Shown here in pieces: positions 20,788 to 29,217 of a stretch of DNA of 64,000 bases; within the stretch, counting starts at the first letter, position 1, and each line of letters begins with the position of its first letter. The notes beneath the pieces are model-generated. The model was not told the origin of the DNA. It saw only the letters and a program-made list of their open reading frames with translations, and ran no database searches. The position numbers and the translations under genes are program-made. This DNA is from Eubacterium sp. (lineage in GTDB: Bacteria; Bacillota; Clostridia; Peptostreptococcales; Anaerovoracaceae). The DNA lies in assembly GCA_017533915.1 (NCBI GenBank), contig JAFWHX010000001.1, forward strand, positions 62,001 to 126,000, in the 5' to 3' direction.

Positions 20788-21510
20788 ATGTCTGATCTTG
20801 CAGTATTACAAAACAGAATAAAGAATTCGCTCATGCAGATCGGTATCAAAGCAGAAGACGATGCCTGCAGAAAGCTCGCCGTATATATGGACGGCGTCCT
20901 TGAGAAAAACAAAGAGATCAACCTGACTGCGATCACTGATGAGGAGCGTTTTATACGCGAGCACATTGTTGATTCAGCGTCGATACTTAAGGTACAGGGC
21001 CTTGATGATGCGAAGTCGATCTGTGACGTCGGAACTGGAGCAGGATTCCCAGGGATAGTTATCGCGGCGCTTTCGCCAGACAAGACCGTCACGATGGTCG
21101 ATTCGCTTGCCAAGAGGCTCAAAGTCATAGAAGACATCGCCGGGGAAGCGGGGATCGGCAACATCAGGCTGGTGCATGCACGTGCTGAAGAAGCGGGGCA
21201 CATGGCGGACCTCCGAGAGGGTTTTGATATAGTGACAGCCAGAGCTGTAGCCGCGCTTCCGGTGCTTGCTGAACTCTGTGTGCCGCTTGCCAGGAAAGGG
21301 GGCATGTTCATTGCCTTCAAAACTGCCTCGAGCAGCGATGAAGTAAAAGGATCCCGGCGCGCAGCCAACATTTTGGGGGTCGGGGAGATCAAAACACAAG
21401 ATGCAGGGGTACCGGGCACAGATCATGTCTTCGCAGTCATGAAAAAAACGGGTAAAACACCGGGAAAGTACCCGCGAAAACCGGGGGACCCTGGTCGAAA
21501 CCCATTGTAA
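20788..21510 (+). CDS. rsmG: 16S rRNA (guanine-527-N7)-methyltransferase RsmG (GidB)
   Basis: A 240-residue SAM-dependent methyltransferase. The SAM-binding motif I is DVGTGAGFPGIVIA (about residues 73-86), with the family's NLTAITDEERFIREHIVDSA before it. It modifies G527 of 16S rRNA; loss in other bacteria gives low-level streptomycin resistance. The last ~20 residues are Pro/Gly/Lys-rich and variable. It ends the mnmE-mnmG-rsmG group and is followed by a parS site. Confidence 0.94.
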   Translation: MSDLAVLQNRIKNSLMQIGIKAEDDACRKLAVYMDGVLEKNKEINLTAITDEERFIREHIVDSASILKVQGLDDAKSICDVGTGAGFPGIVIAALSPDKTVTMVDSLAKRLKVIEDIAGEAGIGNIRLVHARAEEAGHMADLREGFDIVTARAVAALPVLAELCVPLARKGGMFIAFKTASSSDEVKGSRRAANILGVGEIKTQDAGVPGTDHVFAVMKKTGKTPGKYPRKPGDPGRNPL

Positions 21511-21528
21511 TCACTGGGATACAGCGAT

Positions 21529-21544
21529 TGTTTCACGTGAAACA
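21529..21544. other. parS centromere site 1
   Basis: TGTTTCACGTGAAACA is a perfect 16-bp palindrome and an exact match to the Firmicutes parS consensus bound by ParB/Spo0J. It lies between rsmG and parA, about 7 kb from the proposed origin. Confidence 0.95.
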
Positions 21545-21564
21545 TCAAAGTGGAAAACACAAGG

Positions 21565-21592
21565 TTTGTATAGTAGAATAAAGCTATACAAA
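21565..21592. promoter_or_regulatory. 9-bp perfect inverted repeat in the parA leader
   Basis: TTTGTATAG and CTATACAAA are exact inverted repeats 10 bases apart, 20 bases after parS and 18 bases before the parA ribosome site. It could be an operator for autoregulation or an mRNA hairpin near the start. TATAGT and TAGAAT inside it resemble -10 elements. Confidence 0.5.
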
Positions 21593-21624
21593 GCTACATA
21601 TAGATATCCGGGAGGAAACTGAAG

Positions 21625-22398
21625 TTGGGTAAAGCGATAGCTATCTTCAATCAGAAGGGCGGAGTCGGGAAGACTACGACCAACATAAATCTGGGCGCCA
21701 GCCTTGCCATGCTTGGCAAGAAAGTGCTCATCGTAGATATAGACCCGCAGGGGAATACAACGAGCGGCATAGGCGTTTCAAAGAGAGCACTGAGTGATAC
21801 AGTCTATGAGCTTCTTATACAGGATGATTATAATACCAAGAAGGCGATACTCAAGACCGGCGTGAAAGGGCTGGATGTAATACCGGCCAACGTCGATCTT
21901 GCAGGTGCGGAGATCGAGCTGGTGGCTCTCGACGGAAGAGAGACGAGACTGAAGAGGTCTATCGACAAAGTCCGCGATGATTATGACTTCATTTTCATCG
22001 ACTGTCCTCCTTCACTTGGGCTTCTTACCATCAACTCCCTGACGGCCGTGGAGAGCGTGCTGATCCCGATACAATGTGAATTCTATGCGCTCGAGGGAGT
22101 TAGCCAGCTCGTCAGCACGATTGAGCTGGTGAAAAAGAGCCTTAACCACGATCTGGAGGTAGAAGGGGTAGTCCTCAGTATGTTCGATGGAAGGACCAAT
22201 CTGGCGATACAGGTGGTGCAGGAGGTAAAGAAATACTTTGGCTCCAAAGTATACTCCACGGTTATACCAAGAAACATAAGGCTTGCTGAAGCGCCGAGCT
22301 TCGGCATGGCCATAACGGAATATGATCCAAGATCAAAGGGGGCAAAGGCATACAAGGCTTTTGCGGAAGAGTTTCTTAAACGGGAGGAGAAGAGATAG
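21625..22398 (+). CDS. parA: chromosome-partitioning ATPase ParA/Soj
   Basis: A 257-residue ParA-type ATPase with the deviant Walker A KGGVGKTTTNINLG (signature Lys11, catalytic Lys16), FIDCPPSLGLLTINSL as the A' box and RGAKAY-like C-terminal features. It dimerises on ATP, binds DNA non-specifically, and in Firmicutes also controls DnaA. It starts with TTG, eight bases after a GGAGGA site; no in-frame ATG fits. The stop abuts the parB ATG, so the two are coupled. Confidence 0.95.
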   Translation: MGKAIAIFNQKGGVGKTTTNINLGASLAMLGKKVLIVDIDPQGNTTSGIGVSKRALSDTVYELLIQDDYNTKKAILKTGVKGLDVIPANVDLAGAEIELVALDGRETRLKRSIDKVRDDYDFIFIDCPPSLGLLTINSLTAVESVLIPIQCEFYALEGVSQLVSTIELVKKSLNHDLEVEGVVLSMFDGRTNLAIQVVQEVKKYFGSKVYSTVIPRNIRLAEAPSFGMAITEYDPRSKGAKAYKAFAEEFLKREEKR

Positions 22399-23286
22399 AT
22401 GGCAGCGAGAAAAGTAAAAAACAATGTGCTTGGAAGAGGGATCAGCGCTCTTATTTCTGAAGCAGCCCCGATAGAAGAACAGCGGGCTGAAGAGGCCGCC
22501 GATCCGGAGAACACTGTAAGATATATAGATATCAACGATATCAAACCGAACAGGAACCAGCCCCGTAAGAACTTCGACAGCGAGGGGATATCTGAGCTGG
22601 CCGCCTCGATACAGGAGCACGGCATCATCCAGCCGCTCATCGTGCGGACGAGCGACAGGGGATATGAGCTCGTTGCAGGAGAAAGAAGATGGCGCGCGGC
22701 AAGAGAGGCTGCTGTCGACAAAGTACCGTGCATTGTAAGAGAGTTCACGGATGAGGAAAACGCGCTGATAGCCATAATCGAGAACATGCAGCGTGAAGAC
22801 CTGGACCCGATAGAAGAAGCTGAAGGACTGGATACCATGATGAAGGAGTACGGCCTCACACAGGAAGAAGTGTCCAGGAGCGTCGGAAAGAGCCGTCCGT
22901 ATATAACCAACTCGCTCCGTCTGCTTAAGCTTCCTCAGGACATCCGGGAGAAGATAAGCGAAGGGGCAATATCCGCAGGGCACGCAAGAGCGCTTCTTTC
23001 TGCAAAGACAAAAGCGCTGCAGGAGCAGATCTGCCAGAAGATAATAAAAGACGGCCTTTCTGTAAGAGAAACCGAGAAGCTCGTGAAAGACGGGGGAAAA
23101 GCCAGGAAAAAAGCTGCAAGATCAAGGAAAGATCCGGACATCATCGCAGTTGAAGAAAAGCTGAAAGAGATCTACGGGACAAGAGTGGCTATCACAACAA
23201 ACGGAAGAAAAGGCGCGGTAGAGATATCATATTATGGCAGAGAGGATCTTAACCGCATCATAGAGTTATTGGAATCAGTGAAGTAG
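22399..23286 (+). CDS. parB: chromosome-partitioning protein ParB/Spo0J
   Basis: A 295-residue ParB. The N-terminal CTPase/Srx-like domain shows NRNQPRKNF, HGIIQPLIV and the CTP-binding GERRWRAAREA. The central helix-turn-helix is LTQEEVSRSVGKSRPYITNSLRLLKLP, and a dimerisation domain is at the C terminus. It loads as a CTP-dependent clamp at parS and recruits SMC. Two parS sites flank the parAB pair (21529 and 23294), so the protein probably spreads over its own genes. Confidence 0.95.
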   Translation: MAARKVKNNVLGRGISALISEAAPIEEQRAEEAADPENTVRYIDINDIKPNRNQPRKNFDSEGISELAASIQEHGIIQPLIVRTSDRGYELVAGERRWRAAREAAVDKVPCIVREFTDEENALIAIIENMQREDLDPIEEAEGLDTMMKEYGLTQEEVSRSVGKSRPYITNSLRLLKLPQDIREKISEGAISAGHARALLSAKTKALQEQICQKIIKDGLSVRETEKLVKDGGKARKKAARSRKDPDIIAVEEKLKEIYGTRVAITTNGRKGAVEISYYGREDLNRIIELLESVK

Positions 23287-23293
23287 AGCATTT

Positions 23294-23309
23294 TGTTTCA
23301 TGTGAAACA
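23294..23309. other. parS centromere site 2 (one-base variant)
   Basis: TGTTTCATGTGAAACA differs from the perfect consensus at one central base. It lies eight bases after the parB stop and just before the GdpP-like gene. Confidence 0.85.
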
Positions 23310-23323
23310 ACGGGTGTAGTCAA

Positions 23324-25090
23324 ATGATAGATACTGCATTTGAAGAAAAACTAGTCAGATATTCTCCTGTTCCGGTCGTGGTGGTGAACTCGAACGGCAA
23401 GGTAGTACGCGCCAACGATCTTATCGGTACTGTCTTCATTTATGATGAACTTACCGGTTATGATTTTTTCCAGCTGACCGGATTCAAGATCGATGATCTG
23501 AAAGAGATTGCAGCGACGGGAGAATCCAGGCCGCTTTCCAGAAACGACCGGACTTTCCGCGTTATGGCGTCAAGAGATTCGGACGATGAAGAAGGAAATA
23601 TACTTGTATCGTTATATGATGTCACGTCATTTATGCAGATAAAGGAGAAGTATGACGAGGAAAAGATCTGCGTGGCAAGAATAAACATCGATAACTATGA
23701 TGACCTTATCTCCGGAACAGATCCTTCGATGAGGATGGTCATAACATCGCAGCTGGATAAGATAATACGCGACTGGTCCGCCAGGATAAAGGGCTCGATA
23801 GTTACCATGCGAGCAGGGCAGTACATAATGTATTTCCAGCACAAGTATCTGAGCGGGATGATTGAGCAAAGATTCAGCATCCTGGACCAGGTACGCGATC
23901 TGGAGACACAGACAGATTTCCCTCTCAGCCTTTCGATCGGCGTCGGAATAAACGGGCCGACACTTGGTGAAACAAGGAATTACGCGGATGCGGCGATAGA
24001 CCTTGCTCTTGGCCGCGGAGGAGACCAGGCTGTCATGCGCGACGGCACCAAGATAAGATACTTCGGAGGGCAGAATGCTTCTGTAGAGAAAGGAAGCAAA
24101 GGAAAATCCAGGGTAGTCGCGTATGCGCTGAAGAGGCTTATCGAACAGGCTGAGCGTGTGATCGTAATGTCGCACAGGAATCCGGATATGGACGCTTTCG
24201 GATCGCAGCTCGGCATGGCAAGAATCTGTCAGCTTTACGGGAAGAATGCAAATATCATCGTAGACCACGTGAACGATTCGCTGCAGACGCTGTATAAGCA
24301 GGCAAAAGATGCGGCGATATACAATTTCATAACATCGGAAAGAGCGCTGGAGCTGATCACGCCGGAGTCGCTGGTGGTGCTGCTGGATACACACAGACCG
24401 TCATATTCAGAATGTCCTGAAGTCCTTGAGAAGGCAGAGAAGCTGGCGGTCATAGATCATCACAGAAGGTCAGCCGACGGAGTTGAGAATCCGGTGCTGT
24501 CATACATTGAATCTTATGCTTCTTCCACATCAGAGATGGTGACAGAGATACTCCAGTACCTAGGAGCCAAGAAGGAGCTCAGCAAGCTTGAAGCGGAAGC
24601 ACTTCTTGCCGGCATGACAGTAGACACGAACAGATTCGCCGTGAAAACAGGCGGAAGAACGTTCGAGGCCGCTGCATGGCTGAAGCGCGCCGGAGCGGAT
24701 ACGGCAGAGGTAAAGCGCCTGTTCCAGACGAGCCTGGAGGATCTTAAAATAAGATCAAGCGCTGTAACACAGGCGCTGATAACAGAAGATGGCATAGCGA
24801 CCACCATATGCGACGGCATGAATCCGGAAGCACAGATAATCAATTCAGAGGTAGCGGATGAGCTCCTGAACGTAAAGGGAGTCAAGGCGAGCTTTGTTGC
24901 AGGGAAAGACCATGAAGGCGCTACGCTCGTCAGCGCAAGATCTCTCGGAGAAGTAAACGTACAGGTGCTCATGGAGAGCATAGGAGGCGGAGGCCATCTT
25001 ACGACAGCGGGGGCGCAGGTGGACGCAGAGCCGGATGAGATAATAGAGATAGTAAGAAAGAGAGCTGCAGAGCAGCTCAAAGTAAGATAA
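23324..25090 (+). CDS. gdpP: GdpP-like DHH-DHHA1 cyclic-di-AMP phosphodiesterase lacking the membrane anchor
   Basis: A 588-residue protein with PAS domain (about 1-110), degenerate GGDEF domain (about 115-250; the GGDEF motif reads RAGQY), DHH domain (SHRNPDMDAFGSQ, LLDTHRP, VIDHHRR) and DHHA1 domain (SIGGGGHLTTAGA). GdpP hydrolyses c-di-AMP, which controls potassium and osmotic balance. Usual GdpP has two N-terminal membrane helices of ~60 residues; here the protein starts directly in the PAS domain and upstream sequence is parB, so it should be soluble. The gdpP-rplI-dnaB order is the common one in Firmicutes. Confidence 0.88.
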   Translation: MIDTAFEEKLVRYSPVPVVVVNSNGKVVRANDLIGTVFIYDELTGYDFFQLTGFKIDDLKEIAATGESRPLSRNDRTFRVMASRDSDDEEGNILVSLYDVTSFMQIKEKYDEEKICVARINIDNYDDLISGTDPSMRMVITSQLDKIIRDWSARIKGSIVTMRAGQYIMYFQHKYLSGMIEQRFSILDQVRDLETQTDFPLSLSIGVGINGPTLGETRNYADAAIDLALGRGGDQAVMRDGTKIRYFGGQNASVEKGSKGKSRVVAYALKRLIEQAERVIVMSHRNPDMDAFGSQLGMARICQLYGKNANIIVDHVNDSLQTLYKQAKDAAIYNFITSERALELITPESLVVLLDTHRPSYSECPEVLEKAEKLAVIDHHRRSADGVENPVLSYIESYASSTSEMVTEILQYLGAKKELSKLEAEALLAGMTVDTNRFAVKTGGRTFEAAAWLKRAGADTAEVKRLFQTSLEDLKIRSSAVTQALITEDGIATTICDGMNPEAQIINSEVADELLNVKGVKASFVAGKDHEGATLVSARSLGEVNVQVLMESIGGGGHLTTAGAQVDAEPDEIIEIVRKRAAEQLKVR

Positions 25091-25177
25091 AGGCTTTGAT
25101 GAAGCGGGCGAGAGTCGGCAAAAAGCCAAAGAGATTTTGTTAAAAATGGAAAATACTGGAAATAGAGGAGGCTGCAG

Positions 25178-25621
25178 ATGATCGTAATACTTAAGCGTGA
25201 TGTTAAGGGTACCGGCAAGGCCGGGGATGTCGTGAAGGTAAGCGACGGATTCGCAAGGAACATGCTCCTTCCAAAGGGTCTTGCCGAAGAAGCGACGAAG
25301 AATAACGTGCATACCCTTGAAAAAGCTAAGGAGAAGCGCGAAGAGGAAGAAAAGCAGGCAAGAGCAGCTGCGGAAAAACAGGCTGAGGAAATGAAGACCA
25401 TGAGGGTCGAGATCAACACCAAAGCCGGAGAAGGCGGCAAGCTTTTCGGCTCTATAACGACCAAGGACATAGCGGACGCCCTCAAAGAGCAGCACGGGCT
25501 TTCCATCGACAAGAGGAAGATCGTGCTCGACCAGCCGATCAAAGAGACGGGAGTAAAACGCGTGAAGATCAGGATCTATCCTGAGATCACAGCTACTATA
25601 GCAGTGGAGGTGAAAGGCTGA
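25178..25621 (+). CDS. rplI: 50S ribosomal protein L9
   Basis: A 147-residue L9. The N-terminal 23S-binding domain reads MIVILKRDVKGTGKAGDVV with GFARNMLLPKGLA. The connecting helix is rich in Glu/Lys/Ala (about 45-75), and the C-terminal domain contains GKLFGSITTKDIADAL. It has a strong GAGGAGG site. The stop overlaps the dnaB start as TGATG. Confidence 0.97.
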   Translation: MIVILKRDVKGTGKAGDVVKVSDGFARNMLLPKGLAEEATKNNVHTLEKAKEKREEEEKQARAAAEKQAEEMKTMRVEINTKAGEGGKLFGSITTKDIADALKEQHGLSIDKRKIVLDQPIKETGVKRVKIRIYPEITATIAVEVKG

Positions 25622-26931
25622 TGGCAGAGAAGATCCCTCCTCATAACAACGACGCGGAGAGATCCGTGCTCGGATCAGCGATGCTGAATAAAGACGCGCT
25701 TTTCGATGTGATCGAGATAGTGAGTCCTGACGACTTCTATAACAAAGCGAACCAGGAGATCTTCAGCACGATGCGCGATATGTATAACGCCGGGAAAGCC
25801 TGTGACATCGTTACCGTGACGGAAGAGCTCAAGAAGCGCGGTACGCTTGCGGCATGCGGCGGCAGCGCCTATATTTCTTCACTCACAGCTGAGATACCAT
25901 CGACCGTGAACGCTTCTGATTATGCAAAGATCATTGCTGAAGAGGCAGCGCTGCGGCGGCTGATACAGGCGTCTGAGGAGATACGCGAAAGCTGCTTTGA
26001 GCGTAAGGACTCATCTGATAATATCATGGATGATGCGGAGAAGAAGATCTTCTCGATCGCGGAGAGCGGCCAGAAGCGGGATTATACCTCGGTGAAGGAC
26101 GTCATGTTCGCTGATATGGACATCATATCAAAGCGCAGTATGGAGAGCGGCAGCCTGACCGGCGTTACCTCCGGGTTCAGGGATCTGGATAATAAGCTGG
26201 GCGGCTTCCAGAAATCAGACCTCATAATAGTAGCCGCGCGTCCAGGTATGGGCAAGACCGCTTTTGCCCTTAATGTCGCTTTGAATGCTGCGGAAAAAGG
26301 CGGTGCGAACGTGCTCGTATTCAGTATGGAGATGAGCAAAGAACAGCTCGGCCAGCGGCTTATCGCGATGAAGGCGAATGTCGACATGGAGGATATCAGC
26401 AAGGGCAACGTCCAGGGAGAGAAGTGGCATGAGATAATCATGGCGTCGGAAGCGATCGGACAGTGCAGCATCAACATCGACGATACACCGCATCCTACGG
26501 TATATGAGATCAGGAACAAATGCCGCAGAATGAAGGCGAATCAGGGTCTTGACCTGATATTAGTAGACTATCTTGGCCTCATGATAGAAAAGTCCGATAA
26601 TGTCGTACAGGAAGTCAGCCAGCTGACGCGCTCGTTCAAGCTGCTGGCAAGAGAGATGGACTGTCCGGTGATCCTGCTGTCACAGCTCTCAAGAACGCCG
26701 GACCAGCGTGTCAACAACCACAGGCCAGTGCTCTCAGACCTGAGAGATTCCGGCTCGATCGAGCAGGACGCAGACATCGTGCTCTTTCTTTACAGGGACG
26801 ATTATTACAATAAGGAATCGGAGAAGCCGGGCGTCTGTGAGGTGAATGTCGCCAAGCACAGAAACGGCCCGCCGGGAGAAGTCGATCTCACATGGGTCGC
26901 GAGGTACACCAAATTCTCCGACAGAGCGTAA
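25621..26931 (+). CDS. dnaB: replicative DNA helicase DnaB (DnaC of Bacillus)
   Basis: A 436-residue hexameric helicase. The N-terminal domain (1-105) begins with the typical PPHNNDAERSVLGSAMLNKDAL, followed by a linker and a RecA-like domain with Walker A ARPGMGKTAFALN, Walker B LILVDYLGLM and the DnaB signatures LLSQLSRTPDQR and SDLRDSGSIEQDADIVLFLYR. It unwinds DNA at the fork. A DnaD/helicase-loader-like gene follows 57 bases later, which fits a role in loading this helicase. Confidence 0.97.
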   Translation: MAEKIPPHNNDAERSVLGSAMLNKDALFDVIEIVSPDDFYNKANQEIFSTMRDMYNAGKACDIVTVTEELKKRGTLAACGGSAYISSLTAEIPSTVNASDYAKIIAEEAALRRLIQASEEIRESCFERKDSSDNIMDDAEKKIFSIAESGQKRDYTSVKDVMFADMDIISKRSMESGSLTGVTSGFRDLDNKLGGFQKSDLIIVAARPGMGKTAFALNVALNAAEKGGANVLVFSMEMSKEQLGQRLIAMKANVDMEDISKGNVQGEKWHEIIMASEAIGQCSINIDDTPHPTVYEIRNKCRRMKANQGLDLILVDYLGLMIEKSDNVVQEVSQLTRSFKLLAREMDCPVILLSQLSRTPDQRVNNHRPVLSDLRDSGSIEQDADIVLFLYRDDYYNKESEKPGVCEVNVAKHRNGPPGEVDLTWVARYTKFSDRA

Positions 26932-26988
26932 GTATATGAACAAAAGCCTGCCGGCTCATCTTAATATCGGCGGGAAAGAAGAGGGGAA

Positions 26989-28257
26989 ATGGAATTTATA
27001 AAGAGTAAAACAAAAGACTTCTACCTTCTCGAGACGAAGGTGGAGAACATATTCATCAGCGAGTATCTCGCGGCAGCGCCGGGAGATTATGTTAAAGTAT
27101 TCCTTTTTGGTTCAATGTGCGCCGAATACGGCATACATCAGTCGGTCCGGGAAATGTCCAGGCAGCTTGCGATAAGCGAGAACGACATAGGAAAAGCCTG
27201 GAATTACTGGGAAAAGCTCGGCGTGATAAAGAAGCATTATCTCGACGAGAGCGGCAAGGTCGATTTCTCAGTAGAGTTCGTCAGCCTGAAAGAGCTGATG
27301 TACGGAAAGGCCCAGGAGCCGGCGGATACTGGCGAAGAACGGCCCGAGACAAACATCTTCGGGAACGAGGACATCAAGAAGCTTTTTGATGAAATAGAGA
27401 GCATGCTCGGGCGGGATATGAGTTCTACAGAGCTCACGGAGATCCTGTCATGGATAGAAGATGACAACATCGCCCCGGAAGTAGTCCTCTACGGATTCAC
27501 ATATTCCATCGAAAAAAACAAGACCGGTATCAAGTACATCAGCAAGGTGGTGCATGGCTGGACGGATGAAGGGTATTATACTGTCGATGCTGTCAGAGAA
27601 CACCTTGAAGACGTGGATAACCGCTTCTATGAGTACAAGCGTGTGATGACGGCGCTCGGCATGCACAGGCTTCCGACTGAGGCTGAGAAGAGGATGATGG
27701 ACAGCTGGTTCGACGAGATGGGCTTCAACATGGACAAAGTTCTCGAGGCGTGCGGACAGACAGTCGGGATACAGGCGCCGAACTTCAAGTACGTGGACAC
27801 CGTGCTGTCGAAATGGGCAGAACAGGCAGAAGCCCGAGGAACAGAAATAAACAGCAAGACAGTATCTCAAAGCACTCTGAACCAGTATTATACATATCTG
27901 CGAGAAAAAGAGGCAAGAGAAGCGGAACAGCGCCGCGAGGAAGTCTATGGGAAACTCCCGAGAATAAAGGAGATCGACGGAGAAGTAAGCAAGATGGGGG
28001 CTACGCTTTCCAGAGCGCTGCTCATGGGGAAAGACAAGGGCAAGGCCCGTGTCATAAGAGAGCAGATGGACAGACTGTCTGAGGAACGCGCGGTCACACT
28101 TACAGATAACGGTTATTCACTTGACTATACAGACATACAGTATAAATGCCAGAAATGCAACGATACCGGAATAACAGATCTCGGAGAGAGATGCACATGT
28201 GTGCCGGAGCGGATGGAAGAAGCTGCTGTATGGGAGAAGACAGTCAGAAAAGAGTGA
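26989..28257 (+). CDS. DnaD-family replication protein fused to a DnaI/DnaC N-terminal zinc domain, no AAA+
   Basis: A 422-residue protein just after dnaB. Residues ~20-95 look like the winged-helix N domain of DnaD, and ~118-190 and ~205-290 like two tandem DnaB2/DnaD C domains. Residues ~295-404 match the N-terminal part of Firmicutes helicase loaders (EEVYGKLPRIKEIDGEVSKM, then C387-x2-C390 ... C402-x-C404). In the usual arrangement this part is followed by an AAA+ ATPase in a separate DnaC/DnaI protein. Here the frame ends at 28257 and no Walker motif appears in any frame before the next gene. Ribosome site GAAGAGGGGAA. Probable role: helicase loading or primosome assembly. Confidence 0.75.
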   Translation: MEFIKSKTKDFYLLETKVENIFISEYLAAAPGDYVKVFLFGSMCAEYGIHQSVREMSRQLAISENDIGKAWNYWEKLGVIKKHYLDESGKVDFSVEFVSLKELMYGKAQEPADTGEERPETNIFGNEDIKKLFDEIESMLGRDMSSTELTEILSWIEDDNIAPEVVLYGFTYSIEKNKTGIKYISKVVHGWTDEGYYTVDAVREHLEDVDNRFYEYKRVMTALGMHRLPTEAEKRMMDSWFDEMGFNMDKVLEACGQTVGIQAPNFKYVDTVLSKWAEQAEARGTEINSKTVSQSTLNQYYTYLREKEAREAEQRREEVYGKLPRIKEIDGEVSKMGATLSRALLMGKDKGKARVIREQMDRLSEERAVTLTDNGYSLDYTDIQYKCQKCNDTGITDLGERCTCVPERMEEAAVWEKTVRKE

Positions 28258-28294
28258 TATCATCAGATTCTGACAGGGGCAAAAGGGAAAACAA

Positions 28295-28654
28295 ATGGAT
28301 TCAAGGGCAGAAGAACGAAGAAGGAACAGGATCAGGAGACTGAACCATATCAGGATTGCGATCTTCATTATTGTCGTTGTTTTGTTCGTGGTCGTGACTA
28401 TGTCGATCAAGAACGTCCTGGACCTCACTGTAGAGCAGCATGAGCTCAAGAAGGAGAACGAGGAGCTTCAGGAGAAGAAAGCCGCACTCGAGAAAGAGTT
28501 TGAGAATATCAATGACAAGAACTACATCGAGGAGCAGGCGCGAGAACAGCTTAATATGGTGAAGCCCGGTGAGATCGTATATATCATAGAAGAAGACCAG
28601 GGAAAACAAAAAGATAAAGACAAGGATAAAGAAAAGGAAAAGGACGGCAAGTGA
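28295..28654 (+). CDS. FtsB/DivIC-type septum formation initiator
   Basis: A 119-residue bitopic protein with a basic cytoplasmic N terminus (RAEERRRNRIRRLN), one membrane helix (about 21-39), a leucine-zipper-like coiled coil (about 45-80), and the DivIC/FtsB hallmark YIEEQAREQLNMVKPGEIVYII. A Lys/Asp repeat tail closes it. DivIC pairs with FtsL and DivIB to activate septal peptidoglycan synthesis. The tail overlaps the rnmV start by four bases (GTGA). Confidence 0.82.
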   Translation: MDSRAEERRRNRIRRLNHIRIAIFIIVVVLFVVVTMSIKNVLDLTVEQHELKKENEELQEKKAALEKEFENINDKNYIEEQAREQLNMVKPGEIVYIIEEDQGKQKDKDKDKEKEKDGK

Positions 28655-29217
28655 AGATAAGTGAGATAGTCGTCGTAGAAGGCCGTGACGACACTGAGGC
28701 AGTGAAGCGTGCGGTAGAGTGCGAAACGATAGAGACACACGGATTCGGCATCAGGGCTTCGGTCTGGAAGAGCCTGGACAGAGCATATAAGACTAAAGGC
28801 CTTATCATTTTCACCGATCCCGACCATGCCGGAGATACGATAAGAAAAAAGATCAAGGAGAAATATCCGGACAGCAAAGAAGCCTTTCTCCCAAGGCCGA
28901 AGGCTGATAAAGACGGAGATATAGGCGTGGAGAACGCTGCGCCGGAAGATATAAAAGCTGCGCTAATGAAGGCAAGGCCCACACGGATCGATAATCCGGA
29001 GACAGGCGCCGAAGGGATAACCTGGGAGATGATCGTGTCTGCCGGCCTTACAGGGGCAACAGACAGCAGGGCAAGAAGGGAAAGCCTTGCGGAAAAGCTG
29101 AGCATCTCATACGGGAACGCCAAAGCCATGCTGTCTCATATGAACGCGTTTGGTATAACAACAGGAGAATTCAATGAAGCTGTACGAGCCATCAACGATA
29201 AAACTGATAAAGAATAA
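28651..29217 (+). CDS. rnmV: ribonuclease M5
   Basis: A 188-residue TOPRIM nuclease that matures 5S rRNA. The TOPRIM glutamate lies in VVVEGRDD at the start and the acidic pair in IFTDPDHAGDTIR, with the family's PRPKADKDGDIGVENA in the middle. It starts with GTG overlapping the FtsB-like stop. Its 3' end overlaps rsmA by 44 bases, the conserved rnmV-rsmA pairing of Firmicutes. Confidence 0.94.
   Translation: MKISEIVVVEGRDDTEAVKRAVECETIETHGFGIRASVWKSLDRAYKTKGLIIFTDPDHAGDTIRKKIKEKYPDSKEAFLPRPKADKDGDIGVENAAPEDIKAALMKARPTRIDNPETGAEGITWEMIVSAGLTGATDSRARRESLAEKLSISYGNAKAMLSHMNAFGITTGEFNEAVRAINDKTDKE

Noticed and set aside
28257-28294. Frameshift that would hide an AAA+ domain after the DnaD-type gene
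   Set aside because: Only 37 bases separate it from the FtsB/DivIC-like gene and no Walker motifs appear in any frame downstream, so the ATPase is absent rather than shifted.
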